From JBEEFP01 sp041166085 (GTDB lineage: Bacteria > Actinomycetota > Acidimicrobiia > Acidimicrobiales > JAFATL01): 64,000 nt of DNA. The DNA is taken from the NCBI GenBank assembly GCA_041166085.1, contig JBEEFP010000050.1:78266-142265 (forward strand), given 5' to 3'. The position numbers and the translations under genes are program-made. Below, piece by piece: positions 49,588-58,190 of this stretch; within the stretch, counting starts at the first letter, position 1; each line of letters starts with the position of its first letter. The notes beneath the pieces are model-generated. The model did not search any database, was not told where the DNA came from, and saw only the letters and a program-made list of their open reading frames with translations.

Positions 49588-50442
49588 TCAGCCTGCGGTG
49601 AGCGTGCGGACCTCGTCGGGTGAGAGCCGGATGCCGGCGGCGGCCACGTTCTCCTCGAGGTGGGCGACCGAGCCGGTGCCGGGAATGGGCAACATGGCGG
49701 GCGAGCGAGTCAGCAACCACGCCAGCACGATCTGCGGGACGGTGGCGTCGTGGCGCTCGGCGATCTCCTGCACCGCACGCTGGCGGTCGGCGTCCTGCAC
49801 CGGCGCCCACGGCAGGAACGCCATGTCCTCGATCTCGCAGCGGTCGACGATGGCCTCGGACGAACGGTCGACGAGGTTGTAGCGGTTCTGCACCGAGACG
49901 ATGGGGGTCAGTGCCTCGGCCTCGCTGAGCTGCGCCTCGTTCACGTTCGACACGCCGATGTGGCGGATCTTGCCTTCGTCCTTGAGCTCGACCAGCGCGC
50001 CGACGGACTCGGCGTAGGGCACGTTCGGATCGGGACGATGCAGCTGGTACAGCAGGATCTGGTCGACGCGCAGGCGACGCAGGCTGGCCTCGCACGCCGC
50101 CTTCAGGTGCTCGGGCCTGCCGTCGGCGTCCCACTGACCGGGCCCGGGCCGAACGAGTCCGCCCTTGGTGGCGATCACGAGATCGTCGGGGTACGGATGC
50201 AGCGCCTCGGCGATGAGGGTCTCGCTCACCTCGGGACCGTACGAGTCGGCGGTGTCGATGAAGTTCACCTGGAGCTCGACGGCCCGGCGCAGCACGGCCA
50301 CGGCCTGCTCGCGGTCGGACGGCTCACCCCAGATCCCCCGGCCGGTGATGCGCATGGCGCCGAAGCCGAGACGGTTGACGGGAAGGTCTCCACCCACGTC
50401 GACCGTCCCTGCTGCAGCGGCGGTCACGGTTGTCTGTGCCAT
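49588..50442 (-). CDS. Aldo/keto reductase
   Basis: 284 residues from ATG 50442. NADPH-dependent TIM-barrel reductase: LPVNRLGFGAMRITG, FIDTADSYGPEVSETLI (catalytic Asp and Tyr), IATKGGL (catalytic Lys), LYQLHRPDPNVPY and GVSNVNEAQL. It is the YajO/Tas-like group with broad carbonyl substrates. Divergent from the ArsR gene at 50551 with 108 nt between; whether they share control is unclear. Confidence 0.92.
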   Translation of the reverse strand: MAQTTVTAAAAGTVDVGGDLPVNRLGFGAMRITGRGIWGEPSDREQAVAVLRRAVELQVNFIDTADSYGPEVSETLIAEALHPYPDDLVIATKGGLVRPGPGQWDADGRPEHLKAACEASLRRLRVDQILLYQLHRPDPNVPYAESVGALVELKDEGKIRHIGVSNVNEAQLSEAEALTPIVSVQNRYNLVDRSSEAIVDRCEIEDMAFLPWAPVQDADRQRAVQEIAERHDATVPQIVLAWLLTRSPAMLPIPGTGSVAHLEENVAAAGIRLSPDEVRTLTAG

Positions 50443-50520
50443 GGAACCCTTGCTACCCCGGGCCGCCGTCCTACACGACACGCGTTCGCGTGTTCGTCAC
50501 CCGCCTGCAGCCGCCGGTAT

Positions 50521-50538
50521 GCATGTATGCGCATGTAT
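50521..50538. promoter_or_regulatory. GCATGTAT direct repeat before the ArsR gene
   Basis: GCATGTAT at 50521-50528 recurs at 50531-50538, a 10-bp period, in an AT-rich spot 13 nt before the ArsR start. The centre ATGCGCAT is also palindromic. It is the only low-GC stretch nearby and a plausible operator for the ArsR or Fur-family protein, or part of the promoter. Confidence 0.4.
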
Positions 50539-50550
50539 TAACGTGAGGTG

Positions 50551-50880
50551 ATGGCCGCCCGCCGACACGCCGTCCAAGAGGCCGTCGCCGATCCGGCGCG
50601 GCACTCCGCGACGGCCGAGCTGCTGCGGGCGCTGGCCAATCCGCACCGCGTCGCCATCGTGCTCGAGCTCGCTGACGGCGAGCGCTGCGTGCACGAGCTG
50701 GTCGACGCCCTCGGGCTCCCGCAGCCCCTCATCTCCCAGCACCTCCGGGTGCTGAAGACCGAGCAGCTGGTGCGGGCCAGCCGCCGAGGTCGCGAGGTCG
50801 CGTACCTGCTGAGTGACGACCACGTCGTCCACATCGTGCGCGACGCGCTGACACATGCGACGGAACGGGCTTCGCGATGA
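50551..50880 (+). CDS. ArsR-family metal-responsive regulator
   Basis: 109 residues, winged helix: LLRALANPHRVAIVLELADGERCVHELVDALGLPQPLISQHLRVLKTEQLV has the ArsR recognition helix. A single early-domain Cys (ERCVHEL) and the late His cluster (DDHVVHIVRDALTHATE) resemble the C-terminal zinc site of CzrA/SmtB-like sensors. ATG 50551 after GAGGTG. Overlaps the Fur-family gene by 4 nt. Zinc sensing is inferred from this and from the znu genes. Confidence 0.9.
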   Translation: MAARRHAVQEAVADPARHSATAELLRALANPHRVAIVLELADGERCVHELVDALGLPQPLISQHLRVLKTEQLVRASRRGREVAYLLSDDHVVHIVRDALTHATERASR

Positions 50881-51350
50881 GCACGGCCCGCGCTCGCCAG
50901 CTCCTGGCGGCTGGACCCGAGATGCACGACGAAGCGGCCCGCCGCCTGGCCGAGACCGACCAGCGCTACACAGCCGGACGCCGCGCCATCGTCGACGCCC
51001 TCATCGGGTCGGCGCGCCCTCTCACCGTGCCGGAGATCCTCGAGCGGGCCAAACGTGGGTCGGTGCCGATGAGCTCCGCCTATCGCAACCTCACCGTGCT
51101 GGTCGACGCGGGCGTCGTGCACCGGCTGCCCGGCGCCGATGAGTTCGTGCGCTACGAGCTGGCCGAGGAACTGGCCGGTCACCATCATCACGCCCTGTGC
51201 GCGACGTGCGGCGCGATCACCGACATCCCGACATCCGGCCGGCTCGAGCGGGCGTTGGCGGACGCGGCGCGCATCGCGGCGGAGGAGCACGATTTCGACG
51301 TCACCGGGCACCGCATCGACCTGCTCGGTCTCTGCGCAGACTGCCGTTAG
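50877..51350 (+). CDS. zur: Fur-family regulator, likely Zur
   Basis: 157 residues. Fur-type winged helix (YTAGRRAIVDALIGSARPLTVPEILERA, SSAYRNLTVLVDAGVVHRL), His-rich metal region (GHHHHALCATCGAITDIP) and a closing Cys pair (CADCR); the two CxxC pairs form the structural zinc site. Its partner gene upstream codes an ArsR protein, and znuB on the opposite strand overlaps its 3' end by 4 nt. Zinc rather than iron is inferred from the neighbouring zinc importer. Confidence 0.92.
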   Translation: MSTARARQLLAAGPEMHDEAARRLAETDQRYTAGRRAIVDALIGSARPLTVPEILERAKRGSVPMSSAYRNLTVLVDAGVVHRLPGADEFVRYELAEELAGHHHHALCATCGAITDIPTSGRLERALADAARIAAEEHDFDVTGHRIDLLGLCADCR

Positions 51351-52213
51351 CTCCCGTCGGTTGCGGCCGACAGGAGCGGCCCTTCGGGGCGGCGGCGGCG
51401 ACCCCCGGCGATGGCCGTGACGACGAACACGGCCGCGCACGTCAGCACGATGGAACCGCCAGGCGCGAGGGCCCACTGCCGGGCCGCGGCAAGGCCGATG
51501 ACGGCGCTGGCCGCGCCGATGGCGCTGGCCGTCAGCATGGTGGATCGGAACGAGTGCGCGATCCGTTGGGCGGCGCCGACGGGCAGCACCATGAGGGCGG
51601 CCACGAGCAGCACGCCGACGATCCGCATGCCCGCGACGACCGTCACCGCAGTGAGGGCGGCCAGGCCAAGGTTGAGGCCGTCGACAGGGAGGCCCGCGAC
51701 GCGTGCCGCCTCCTCGTCGAGCACCACGCTGAACAGGGCGCGGCCGCCGACGACGACCGCGGCCACGATCACCACACCGATCACGGCCACGGTGACCGCG
51801 TCGGACCGATTGACGGTGAGGATGGAGCCGAACAGGTAGGTGAGGGTGCCGGCGTTGAGCGATCCCGCCAGCCCGGTGAGGACGACGCCACCCGCGATAC
51901 CGGAGTAGAAGACGACTGCGAGAGCCAGGTCGCCACTGGCGCGCCCCCGGCCGCGCAGCCATTCGATGGCCACCGCCCCGATCACGGCGGCGGCAAGGGC
52001 GGTCCAGATGGGCCACACCCCCGCCAGCAGTCCGCCCGCCACGCCGGCGAAAGCGACGTGGCCGATGCCGTCGCCGAGCAGCGACATGCGCTTCTGCACG
52101 AGGAAGGTGCCGATGAGGGGCGCGCAGAGGCCCACGACGAGGCCGGCGGCCAACGCCAGCTGCATGTACTCACGGTCGAAGGGCCAGGGCAACGGCAGCG
52201 CGGCCAGCGTCAT
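51347..52213 (-). CDS. znuB: Zinc ABC transporter permease
   Basis: 288 residues, ABC-3 family membrane protein with eight or so helices (LALAAGLVVGLCAPLIGTFLVQKRMSLLGDGIGHVAFAG at the start). VLPVGAAQRIAHSF is the family's late motif. Start ATG 52213 overlaps the znuC stop by 4 nt. Last gene of the znuABC operon. Manganese is the alternative substrate of this family. Confidence 0.92.
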   Translation of the reverse strand: MTLAALPLPWPFDREYMQLALAAGLVVGLCAPLIGTFLVQKRMSLLGDGIGHVAFAGVAGGLLAGVWPIWTALAAAVIGAVAIEWLRGRGRASGDLALAVVFYSGIAGGVVLTGLAGSLNAGTLTYLFGSILTVNRSDAVTVAVIGVVIVAAVVVGGRALFSVVLDEEAARVAGLPVDGLNLGLAALTAVTVVAGMRIVGVLLVAALMVLPVGAAQRIAHSFRSTMLTASAIGAASAVIGLAAARQWALAPGGSIVLTCAAVFVVTAIAGGRRRRPEGPLLSAATDGS

Positions 52214-52956
52214 CGCAGGCCCTCGAGCCAGACGGGCAGGTCGGTGGCGTGCACGCCGAGGGACACGCCGCTGGCGGCCAGATCGTCGGGCGCGCCGTCG
52301 AAGTCGATCTTGCCGTTGCGCAGGAGCAGCACCCGGTCGAGGTCGCCGGCGACCGAACCGAGGTCGTGGGAGACCAGCAGCACGGTGCCGCCCGCGTTCC
52401 GCGCCGACATCAAGGCGTCGCGGAAGCGCGTTTGCGAGTCGGCGTCCAGACCGGCCGTCGGCTCGTCGAGCACAAGCAGGTCCGGCTCGCTGGCGAGGGC
52501 CTTGGCGATGTGCGCTCGCTGCCGCTGACCCCCCGACAGGCCGGACAGCCGTCGGTCCCTGAGCTCGGCCAGTCCCACCGCCTCGAGGGCGCGGTCGACC
52601 GCCACCCCGTCAGCGACCGTCGGCCGGCGCCACCACCCACGGCGGGCCAGCCGTCCCGCCGCCGCCACCTCGGCCACCGTCGCGGGAAAGAGCTCCGGCA
52701 CCTGCGGCTGCTGGGGCACGTAGCCGATCCGCCACCGCTCCCGGAGCGCGCGCGGCTGCGCGCCCAGCACCGACACCGACCCGGCATCTGGTTGCAGCAC
52801 TCCAAGCAGGACGCGCATGAGGGTCGACTTGCCCGAGCCGTTCGGGCCGGCAAGAGCCACGAACTCTCCCGCCTCCAGCTCGAAGGACACGCAGTCCAGC
52901 ACCGGGGTGGCGCCATAGGCGAAGGAGACGGCATCAACCGCGACGGTCGACATCAT
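52210..52956 (-). CDS. znuC: Zinc ABC transporter ATP-binding protein
   Basis: 248 residues. Walker A GPNGSGKST, signature LSGGQRQRAHIAKAL, Walker B LLVLDEPTAGLD, H-loop LLVSHDLGSV. Start chosen at ATG 52956, overlapping the znuA stop; GTG 52962 and ATG 52953 are also possible. Second gene of the operon. Confidence 0.93.
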   Translation of the reverse strand: MMSTVAVDAVSFAYGATPVLDCVSFELEAGEFVALAGPNGSGKSTLMRVLLGVLQPDAGSVSVLGAQPRALRERWRIGYVPQQPQVPELFPATVAEVAAAGRLARRGWWRRPTVADGVAVDRALEAVGLAELRDRRLSGLSGGQRQRAHIAKALASEPDLLVLDEPTAGLDADSQTRFRDALMSARNAGGTVLLVSHDLGSVAGDLDRVLLLRNGKIDFDGAPDDLAASGVSLGVHATDLPVWLEGLR

Positions 52957-53861
52957 GCGCACCCGAGAGCCTTGCGCAGGGCGGCGAGGTTGTCGCGCAT
53001 CACCGCCACGTAGTCCTTCCCCGCCGCGACCTGTGCCTTGGTCAGGCCCTCGATCGGACTGAGCACGGCGGTGGTCACCCCCGCCTCTCTGGCCAGCGTG
53101 CGGGCCACCGCCGGGGACACGAGGTCCTCGTAGAAGACGGTCGTGATGCCGTCGGCCTTGATCTGGTCGGTGAGCGTCGCGATCCGGGCCGCGTCGGGCT
53201 CGGCCTCGGGGCTGAGTCCGGCGACCGGCAACTGCGTGAGCCCATAGCGCTGAGCCAGATAGAAGAAGGCGGCGTGGGACGTCACGATCTCCTTGCGCCG
53301 GCAGTTGGCCAGTCCCCGCTTGAACTCCTGGTCGAGCGTCGCCAGCGTCTGCTTGTACGAGGATGCGTTGGCCCGGTACGTGGCGGCGCCGGCCGGGTCG
53401 GCCTTGCCCAGTCCGTCGGCGGCCTCGTCTGCAGCAGTGGCGAGCAGGTTGGGGTCGAGCCAGAAGTGCGGATCCATGCCCTTCTCACCGAGGGCATCGG
53501 CGGCGCCCTTGCGCAGGGTGATCCGGTCGAGCACGTCGATGCTGTTCTTCTGCCGGCGCTTGGCGACGTCCGCGACGGCGGGCTGGAAGCCAGACCCGAG
53601 GTAGAGGACGACGTCGGCGCTCTCCAGCTCGTCGACCTGCTTCGGCGTCAGCTCGAGGTCATGGGGCTCGGTGCCCGCCGGCGTGAGGTTGGTGACCTGC
53701 ACCCGGTCGCCCCCGACCCGCGCCGCCACTTCGGCGATGGGATAGAAGTTGCCCACGACGGTGACCTTGCCGTCGCTGGCGTGCGAGCCGCTACCGCCGT
53801 TGCACGCGGCCAGGACAAGGCCGGCCAGCAGGACGACAGCGATGGAAAGACGGCGAGCCAT
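52953..53861 (-). CDS. znuA: Zinc-binding lipoprotein of the ABC transporter
   Basis: 302 residues; cluster A-I metal receptor. Lipoprotein signal MARRLSIAVVLLAGLVLAAC. Metal ligands are expected at PHDLELTPKQV, MDPHFWLDPNL and TSHAAFFYLAQRYGL. The Asp ligand is near VFYEDLVSP. No His-rich loop of the ZnuA type is seen between the first two, so manganese cannot be excluded. No ribosome site precedes the ATG; a Fur-family-like box covers that spot. Confidence 0.92.
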   Translation of the reverse strand: MARRLSIAVVLLAGLVLAACNGGSGSHASDGKVTVVGNFYPIAEVAARVGGDRVQVTNLTPAGTEPHDLELTPKQVDELESADVVLYLGSGFQPAVADVAKRRQKNSIDVLDRITLRKGAADALGEKGMDPHFWLDPNLLATAADEAADGLGKADPAGAATYRANASSYKQTLATLDQEFKRGLANCRRKEIVTSHAAFFYLAQRYGLTQLPVAGLSPEAEPDAARIATLTDQIKADGITTVFYEDLVSPAVARTLAREAGVTTAVLSPIEGLTKAQVAAGKDYVAVMRDNLAALRKALGCA

Positions 53862-53867
53862 ATCGAG

Positions 53868-53886
53868 AACGATTCTTACTATCATT
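53868..53886. promoter_or_regulatory. Fur/Zur-like 9-1-9 box upstream of znuA
   Basis: AACGATTCTTACTATCATT is an imperfect 9-1-9 inverted repeat (6 of 9 pairs) with AACGAT and ATCATT ends, 7 nt before the znuA start. It is AT-rich against a GC-rich background. It fits the form of Fur-family operators and would place znuABC under the nearby Zur. Confidence 0.6.
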
Positions 53887-54026
53887 CTGGGCGCGGCACC
53901 AGAGCGGCCGTGACGGCCGGTCGTGTCCGATACGCGAATCATGCAGAGAACCGCCGGTGGAAACTCGGCAATTCGCCCCCGATCACCGGCCGTTCTCTGC
54001 GTGATTTGGCAGCGGGCGCCTAAGCG

Positions 54027-54449
54027 TCAACCGGTTCCGGGAGCCCTGCGCGGCGCGGCGGCACTGGTCCACGCCCAGACCGCAACCACGAGGGCAACGG
54101 CGAGCTCACCCACGCGCAAGAGCACCTCGTAGCCGCCTTGGACGTTGAACGTCGTGTTCTGGCCGCGTCGGACGACGTCGAATGCGAACAGGTACACGAT
54201 CAGCAGTGCCTCCGTCCCTGCGACGACGCTCAGCACGCGCAGGCAGGCTGCGAGCCGACGACTGGGGAAGACCCGACAGGCCAATGCCGCGCCGAGGATG
54301 TAGGTCGCGGACGACCAGCGGGCCACGATGCGCAGCCGATCGGCGAGGTCGTAGCGACCACCGAACCCGTCGCCGAACCCGATCGGACTGTCGAACGCCT
54401 GCGCGAACGCAGCGAGCAGGACGAGCAGCGCGGCCGCGACCGCGGCCAC
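54027..54449 (-). CDS. Small membrane protein, unknown function
   Basis: 140 residues from GTG 54449 with GGAG 9 nt upstream. About four hydrophobic segments (AAVAAALLVLLAAFAQAF, SATYILGAALACRVF, VLSVVAGTEALLIVYLFAF, VGELAVALVVAVWAW). No family recognised. It follows the AIM24-like gene by 61 nt on the same strand, perhaps in one unit. The 144 bp to the zinc operon hold nothing more I can name than the Fur-like box. Confidence 0.6.
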   Translation of the reverse strand: MAAVAAALLVLLAAFAQAFDSPIGFGDGFGGRYDLADRLRIVARWSSATYILGAALACRVFPSRRLAACLRVLSVVAGTEALLIVYLFAFDVVRRGQNTTFNVQGGYEVLLRVGELAVALVVAVWAWTSAAAPRRAPGTG

Positions 54450-54510
54450 CGGGAGGTACTCCGCCCATCGAGCAGAGGCGTCGCCTGCGGCGGGTTCGGG
54501 TGCGACCGAG

Positions 54511-55230
54511 TCAGCGATTGAGCAGACCGCCGATCACGCCGCTGGCGCCGCTCGTCTCGCCGGGCATGACGCTGCGGATCCACGCTTGGAGCGCAGAGGG
54601 GTTGCGGGTCTGGGTGAGGACCCACCCCGGACCCGTGAAGTCGAACACGTAGCCCTCGCCCGACTTCAACGTCTGGACCACGCCGCCCGCGACCTTGCGG
54701 AGCTGACTGGTGACCGTCGAGTCGAAGGCCACCACGTGGCCGCTGTCGACCACGACCGACTCCCCCGCTGCCAGCTGGACCATGTCGATGGCGCCGTAAC
54801 ACGACATCACCACCGTCCCTTCACCGCTCGCCCGCACGAGGAAGCCGCCCTCCCCGCCGACCAGGTTCTTGAACCCGCCCCACTTGGTGTCGAGCTCGAC
54901 GCCTGCGGACGAGGCCAGCCAGCACCCCTTGGTGATGGAGATGGGGCTGTCGGGGCGGAGATCGTGGACCTTGATGTCACCCGCGAGCGCATCAGCGACG
55001 TCGACCCATCCGCCGGCGGCTGGGGCGGTGAAGGTGGTGATGAAGAGGCTCTCGCCACCCAGCACCGAGCGCTTGAGTCCCTTGAGCACGCCGCCCTGGG
55101 TGCTGGCCTTGATGGCGACGCCAGCCGAGGTCGCCATCATGGCGCCCGATTCGGCACGGAGCTCCTCCCCTGCATCGAGGGTGACACGAGCGGCGGAGAA
55201 GGCGGGGGCGTGGCGCACGTCGATGTTCAT
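54511..55230 (-). CDS. AIM24/TIGR00266-family protein
   Basis: 239 residues, a beta-rich fold found across bacteria and in mitochondrial Aim24. Typical pieces: LRAESGAMMATSAGV, GLKRSVLGGESLFITTFTA, GCWLASSAGVELDTKW and VVDSGHVVAFDSTV. Role is not established; tryptophan RNA-binding attenuator-like fold. Start ATG 55230, 39 nt from the divergent DinB gene. Confidence 0.92.
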   Translation of the reverse strand: MNIDVRHAPAFSAARVTLDAGEELRAESGAMMATSAGVAIKASTQGGVLKGLKRSVLGGESLFITTFTAPAAGGWVDVADALAGDIKVHDLRPDSPISITKGCWLASSAGVELDTKWGGFKNLVGGEGGFLVRASGEGTVVMSCYGAIDMVQLAAGESVVVDSGHVVAFDSTVTSQLRKVAGGVVQTLKSGEGYVFDFTGPGWVLTQTRNPSALQAWIRSVMPGETSGASGVIGGLLNR

Positions 55231-55269
55231 CAACGCGGACCCTAACGCCTGCGCTCGTACGATGAGCGA

Positions 55270-55743
55270 GTGCCAGACCAGAAGCCGCCGCGCCTGGCCG
55301 GTGACGAACGCGGGACGCTCCGCTCCCTGCTGCAGTACCAACGCGATTCGCTGCTTCGAAAGGTCAGCGGGCTCGACGACGCAGCGGCACGGCACGCACC
55401 GGTCGCCAGTGGCACATCGCTCCTCTGGCTCGTCAAGCACATGGCGCGAGCGGAGACGGTGTGGGTCGTGCACCGCTTCGCGGGTGAGGACATGGGCGGC
55501 ATCGACGACACCGTGGGTCCGACCGACACGTTGGCCCAGGCCGTCGAGCGCTACCGCGCCACGTCGGCGCGGGTGGACGCCATCATCGACGCCGCCCCGA
55601 CACTCGACGCGCCGTGCGCCATCGTCGAGGACCCGCCCGTCGACCTCCGGTGGGTGCTGGCGCACCTGCTGGAAGAGACGGCGCGCCACGCGGGCCACGC
55701 CGACATCCTGCGTGAGCTGCTCGACGGATCAATCGGTCGCTAG
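55270..55743 (+). CDS. DinB superfamily protein (DUF664-like)
   Basis: 157 residues, four-helix bundle. Metal-binding histidines sit in WLVKHMARAETVW and LEETARHAGHADIL. Members are thiol-dependent metalloenzymes; in actinobacteria the thiol is often mycothiol. It begins at GTG 55270 and is followed 38 nt later by another DinB-like gene. Confidence 0.88.
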   Translation: MPDQKPPRLAGDERGTLRSLLQYQRDSLLRKVSGLDDAAARHAPVASGTSLLWLVKHMARAETVWVVHRFAGEDMGGIDDTVGPTDTLAQAVERYRATSARVDAIIDAAPTLDAPCAIVEDPPVDLRWVLAHLLEETARHAGHADILRELLDGSIGR

Positions 55744-55781
55744 CTGCCTACAGTGGGCCGTTGCCGACCGAGGAGGCACAC

Positions 55782-56402
55782 ATGGCAGGTCCTGACCCGT
55801 GGCCGACCATCCACGCCGAGCGCAAGGCGCTCGCCGCTGACCTGCAGGGGCTGAGCGACGAACAGTGGCGGACGCCGTCACTGTGCACCGGCTGGACCGT
55901 CGAGCAGGTGCTCGGGCACATGACGGCCACCGCCCGCATGACCCCACCTGGGTTCTTCCTCAAGATGATCAAGGCGGGGTTCGGGTTCGACAAGATGACC
56001 AACGCCGCTATCGCCGAGGAGACCAGGGCCGGACCGGCCCGCACCCTGCAGTCCTTCGAGGAGGTGCAGACGTCGAAGAAGCACCCGCCGGGGCCCACCG
56101 ACACATGGCTGGGCGAGACCATCGTGCACAGCGAGGACATTCGCCGTCCCCTCGGGATCACCCACGACTACCCGGCGGACGCGGCGGAGCAGGTGGCCGA
56201 CTTCTACAAGGGTTCCAACCTGCTGATCGGCGCCAAGAAGCGCATCGCCGGGTTGACGCTGCGGGCGACGGACACCGACTGGTCGACGGGCGAGGGCCCG
56301 GAGGTCACAGGTCCCATCGTGTCGTTGGTGCTGGCGATGACCGGGCGGCCCGCGGATGACCTCAGCGGCGAAGGCGTCGCCACGTTGAAGGGAAGGAACT
56401 GA
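55782..56402 (+). CDS. Maleylpyruvate isomerase-type mycothiol-dependent DinB protein
   Basis: 206 residues from ATG 55782, with AGGAGG 5-6 nt upstream; an upstream TTG at 55761 lacks this. It begins like mycothiol-dependent enzymes (AERKALAADLQGLSDEQW, SLCTGWTVEQVLGHMTA), with a later His (GETIVHSEDIRRPLG) as third metal ligand. Stop overlaps the next ATG (TGATG). The family implies a mycothiol-making actinobacterium. Substrate unknown. Confidence 0.88.
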   Translation: MAGPDPWPTIHAERKALAADLQGLSDEQWRTPSLCTGWTVEQVLGHMTATARMTPPGFFLKMIKAGFGFDKMTNAAIAEETRAGPARTLQSFEEVQTSKKHPPGPTDTWLGETIVHSEDIRRPLGITHDYPADAAEQVADFYKGSNLLIGAKKRIAGLTLRATDTDWSTGEGPEVTGPIVSLVLAMTGRPADDLSGEGVATLKGRN

Positions 56403-57427
56403 TGGACCGCACGACACTGGGAAAGACGGGCATCCAGGTGAGCCGCTACTGCCTGGGGGCGATGATGTTCGGCGCGTGGGGCAACCGCGACCACGACGAC
56501 TGCGTGCGCATCATCCACACCGCGATCGAACAGGGCGTCAACTTCATCGACACCGCCGACGTCTACTCCGCGGGCGAGTCCGAGGAGATCGTCGGAAAGG
56601 CCCTGAAGGGCAGGCGGGACGACGTGGTGCTGGCCACCAAGTTCGTGGCGCCGATGAGCGAGGACACCAACCACCGCGGCGCGTCCCCCCGCTGGATCAA
56701 GCAGGAGGTGGAGAACAGCCTGCGCCGGCTCGAGACGGACTACATCGACCTCTACCAGGCGCACCGTCCCGACCCGACCGTCGACCTCGACGACACCCTG
56801 GCCGCCCTGAGCGATCTCGTGCACGAGGGCAAGGTGCGGGTGCTCGGCAGTTCGACGTACCCAGCCGAGATGATCGTCGAGGCGCAGTGGGTGGCCGAGC
56901 GGCGCGGCCGCGAGCGCTTCCGTTGCGAGCAGCCGCCGTACTCCATCTTCGCCCGCGGCATCGAGACGTCGGTGTTGCCGACGTGCGAGCGCTACGGCAT
57001 GGGCGTCATCCCCTGGAGCCCGCTGGCCGGCGGCTGGTTGACGGGCCGCTACCGCCGGGGCACGGAGGTGCCCAGCGGTGGGCGGGCCGCGCGCGTCCCC
57101 GACCGCTTCGACTACGACCTGCCCGAGAACCAACGCAAGCTCGACCTGGTCGAGGAGCTGCTCAAGGTGGCGGCCGACGCGGGGCTGTCGCTCACCCACC
57201 TGGCCATGGCGTGGGTGCTCGAGCACCCGGCGGTGACCTCGGCCATCATCGGCCCCCGCACCATGGAGCAGCTCACCGACATCCTCGATGGGGCCGACGC
57301 CCGCCTCGACACCGAGGTGCTCGACCGCATCGACGAGCTGGTGCCGCCGGGCACGACGATCAACCCGGCCGACGCGGGCTGGAGCCCTCCCGGGTTGAGC
57401 AAGCGGGCGCGGCGTCGGAGCCGTTGA
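56402..57427 (+). CDS. Aldo/keto reductase
   Basis: 341 residues. FIDTADVYSAGESEEIVGKAL holds Asp and Tyr, ATKFVAPM the catalytic Lys, LYQAHRPDPTVDL the His. It ends in a basic tail (SKRARRRSR). AKR of the YajO/PdxI-like group; substrate not predictable. It starts within the stop of the preceding gene, so they are coupled. Confidence 0.93.
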   Translation: MDRTTLGKTGIQVSRYCLGAMMFGAWGNRDHDDCVRIIHTAIEQGVNFIDTADVYSAGESEEIVGKALKGRRDDVVLATKFVAPMSEDTNHRGASPRWIKQEVENSLRRLETDYIDLYQAHRPDPTVDLDDTLAALSDLVHEGKVRVLGSSTYPAEMIVEAQWVAERRGRERFRCEQPPYSIFARGIETSVLPTCERYGMGVIPWSPLAGGWLTGRYRRGTEVPSGGRAARVPDRFDYDLPENQRKLDLVEELLKVAADAGLSLTHLAMAWVLEHPAVTSAIIGPRTMEQLTDILDGADARLDTEVLDRIDELVPPGTTINPADAGWSPPGLSKRARRRSR

Positions 57428-57476
57428 GCGAGCTCGGCGGGACTATCCGCCGCCCTCGCTGGGTTGAAGAGTGTCG

Positions 57477-58178
57477 ATGAGAGTCGAGATCTGGTCTGAC
57501 GTCGTCTGTCCGTGGTGCTACATCGGCAAGCGCAACTTCGAAGCGGCGCTGGCCGACTTCGAGCACCGCGACGAGGTCGAGGTGGTGTGGCGGTCCTTCG
57601 AGCTCGATCCCCGCGCGCCGACGCTGCGGGAGGGCGACTATGCGTCCCGCCTGGCCCGCAAGTACGGGATGCCCGTGGGCGAGGCCAAGGCCAGACTGGC
57701 CGGCATGGTGTCGGCCGCGGCCAAGGTGGGCCTGGACTTCGACTTCGACAAGGCGCAGGTGGGCAACACGTTCGACGCTCACCGCCTCATCCACCTCGGG
57801 GCCAAGCACGGCATCCAGGACGCGGTCAAGGAGCGCCTCCTGCGCGCCACCTTCACCGAGGGCGAGGCCATCGGCGACCCGGACACCCTCGTGCGCCTAG
57901 CGGCCGACGCGGGTCTCGACGGGGACGAGGCGGCCGGCGTTCTCGAGGACGGCACCTACGGCGACGACGTGCGGGCCGACGAGGCCGACGCCGAAGAGCT
58001 CGGCGTCACGGCCGTGCCGTTCTTCGTGGTGGGCCGCAAGCTCGGCATCCCGGGCGCACAGCCCCCCGACGTCATGCTGCAGGCCCTGCGGCGGGCGTGG
58101 GAGAAGACACATCCGCGGCTGGAGATCACCGGCGAGGAGACTGCGCCGGGCTGCGAGGGCGACGCCTGCGCGGTGTGA
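57477..58178 (+). CDS. DsbA/FrnE-like thiol oxidoreductase
   Basis: 233 residues from ATG 57477 (GTG 57471 also possible). Thioredoxin fold with active CPWCYIGK near the start and the cis-Pro region GVTAVPFFVVG. No signal peptide, so cytosolic, as in the FrnE and 2-hydroxychromene-2-carboxylate isomerase-like group. The C-terminus has an extra pair (GCEGDAC), possibly a second redox site. Follows the reductase by 49 nt. Confidence 0.93.
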   Translation: MRVEIWSDVVCPWCYIGKRNFEAALADFEHRDEVEVVWRSFELDPRAPTLREGDYASRLARKYGMPVGEAKARLAGMVSAAAKVGLDFDFDKAQVGNTFDAHRLIHLGAKHGIQDAVKERLLRATFTEGEAIGDPDTLVRLAADAGLDGDEAAGVLEDGTYGDDVRADEADAEELGVTAVPFFVVGRKLGIPGAQPPDVMLQALRRAWEKTHPRLEITGEETAPGCEGDACAV

Positions 58179-58190
58179 CCCCGAGACAGC

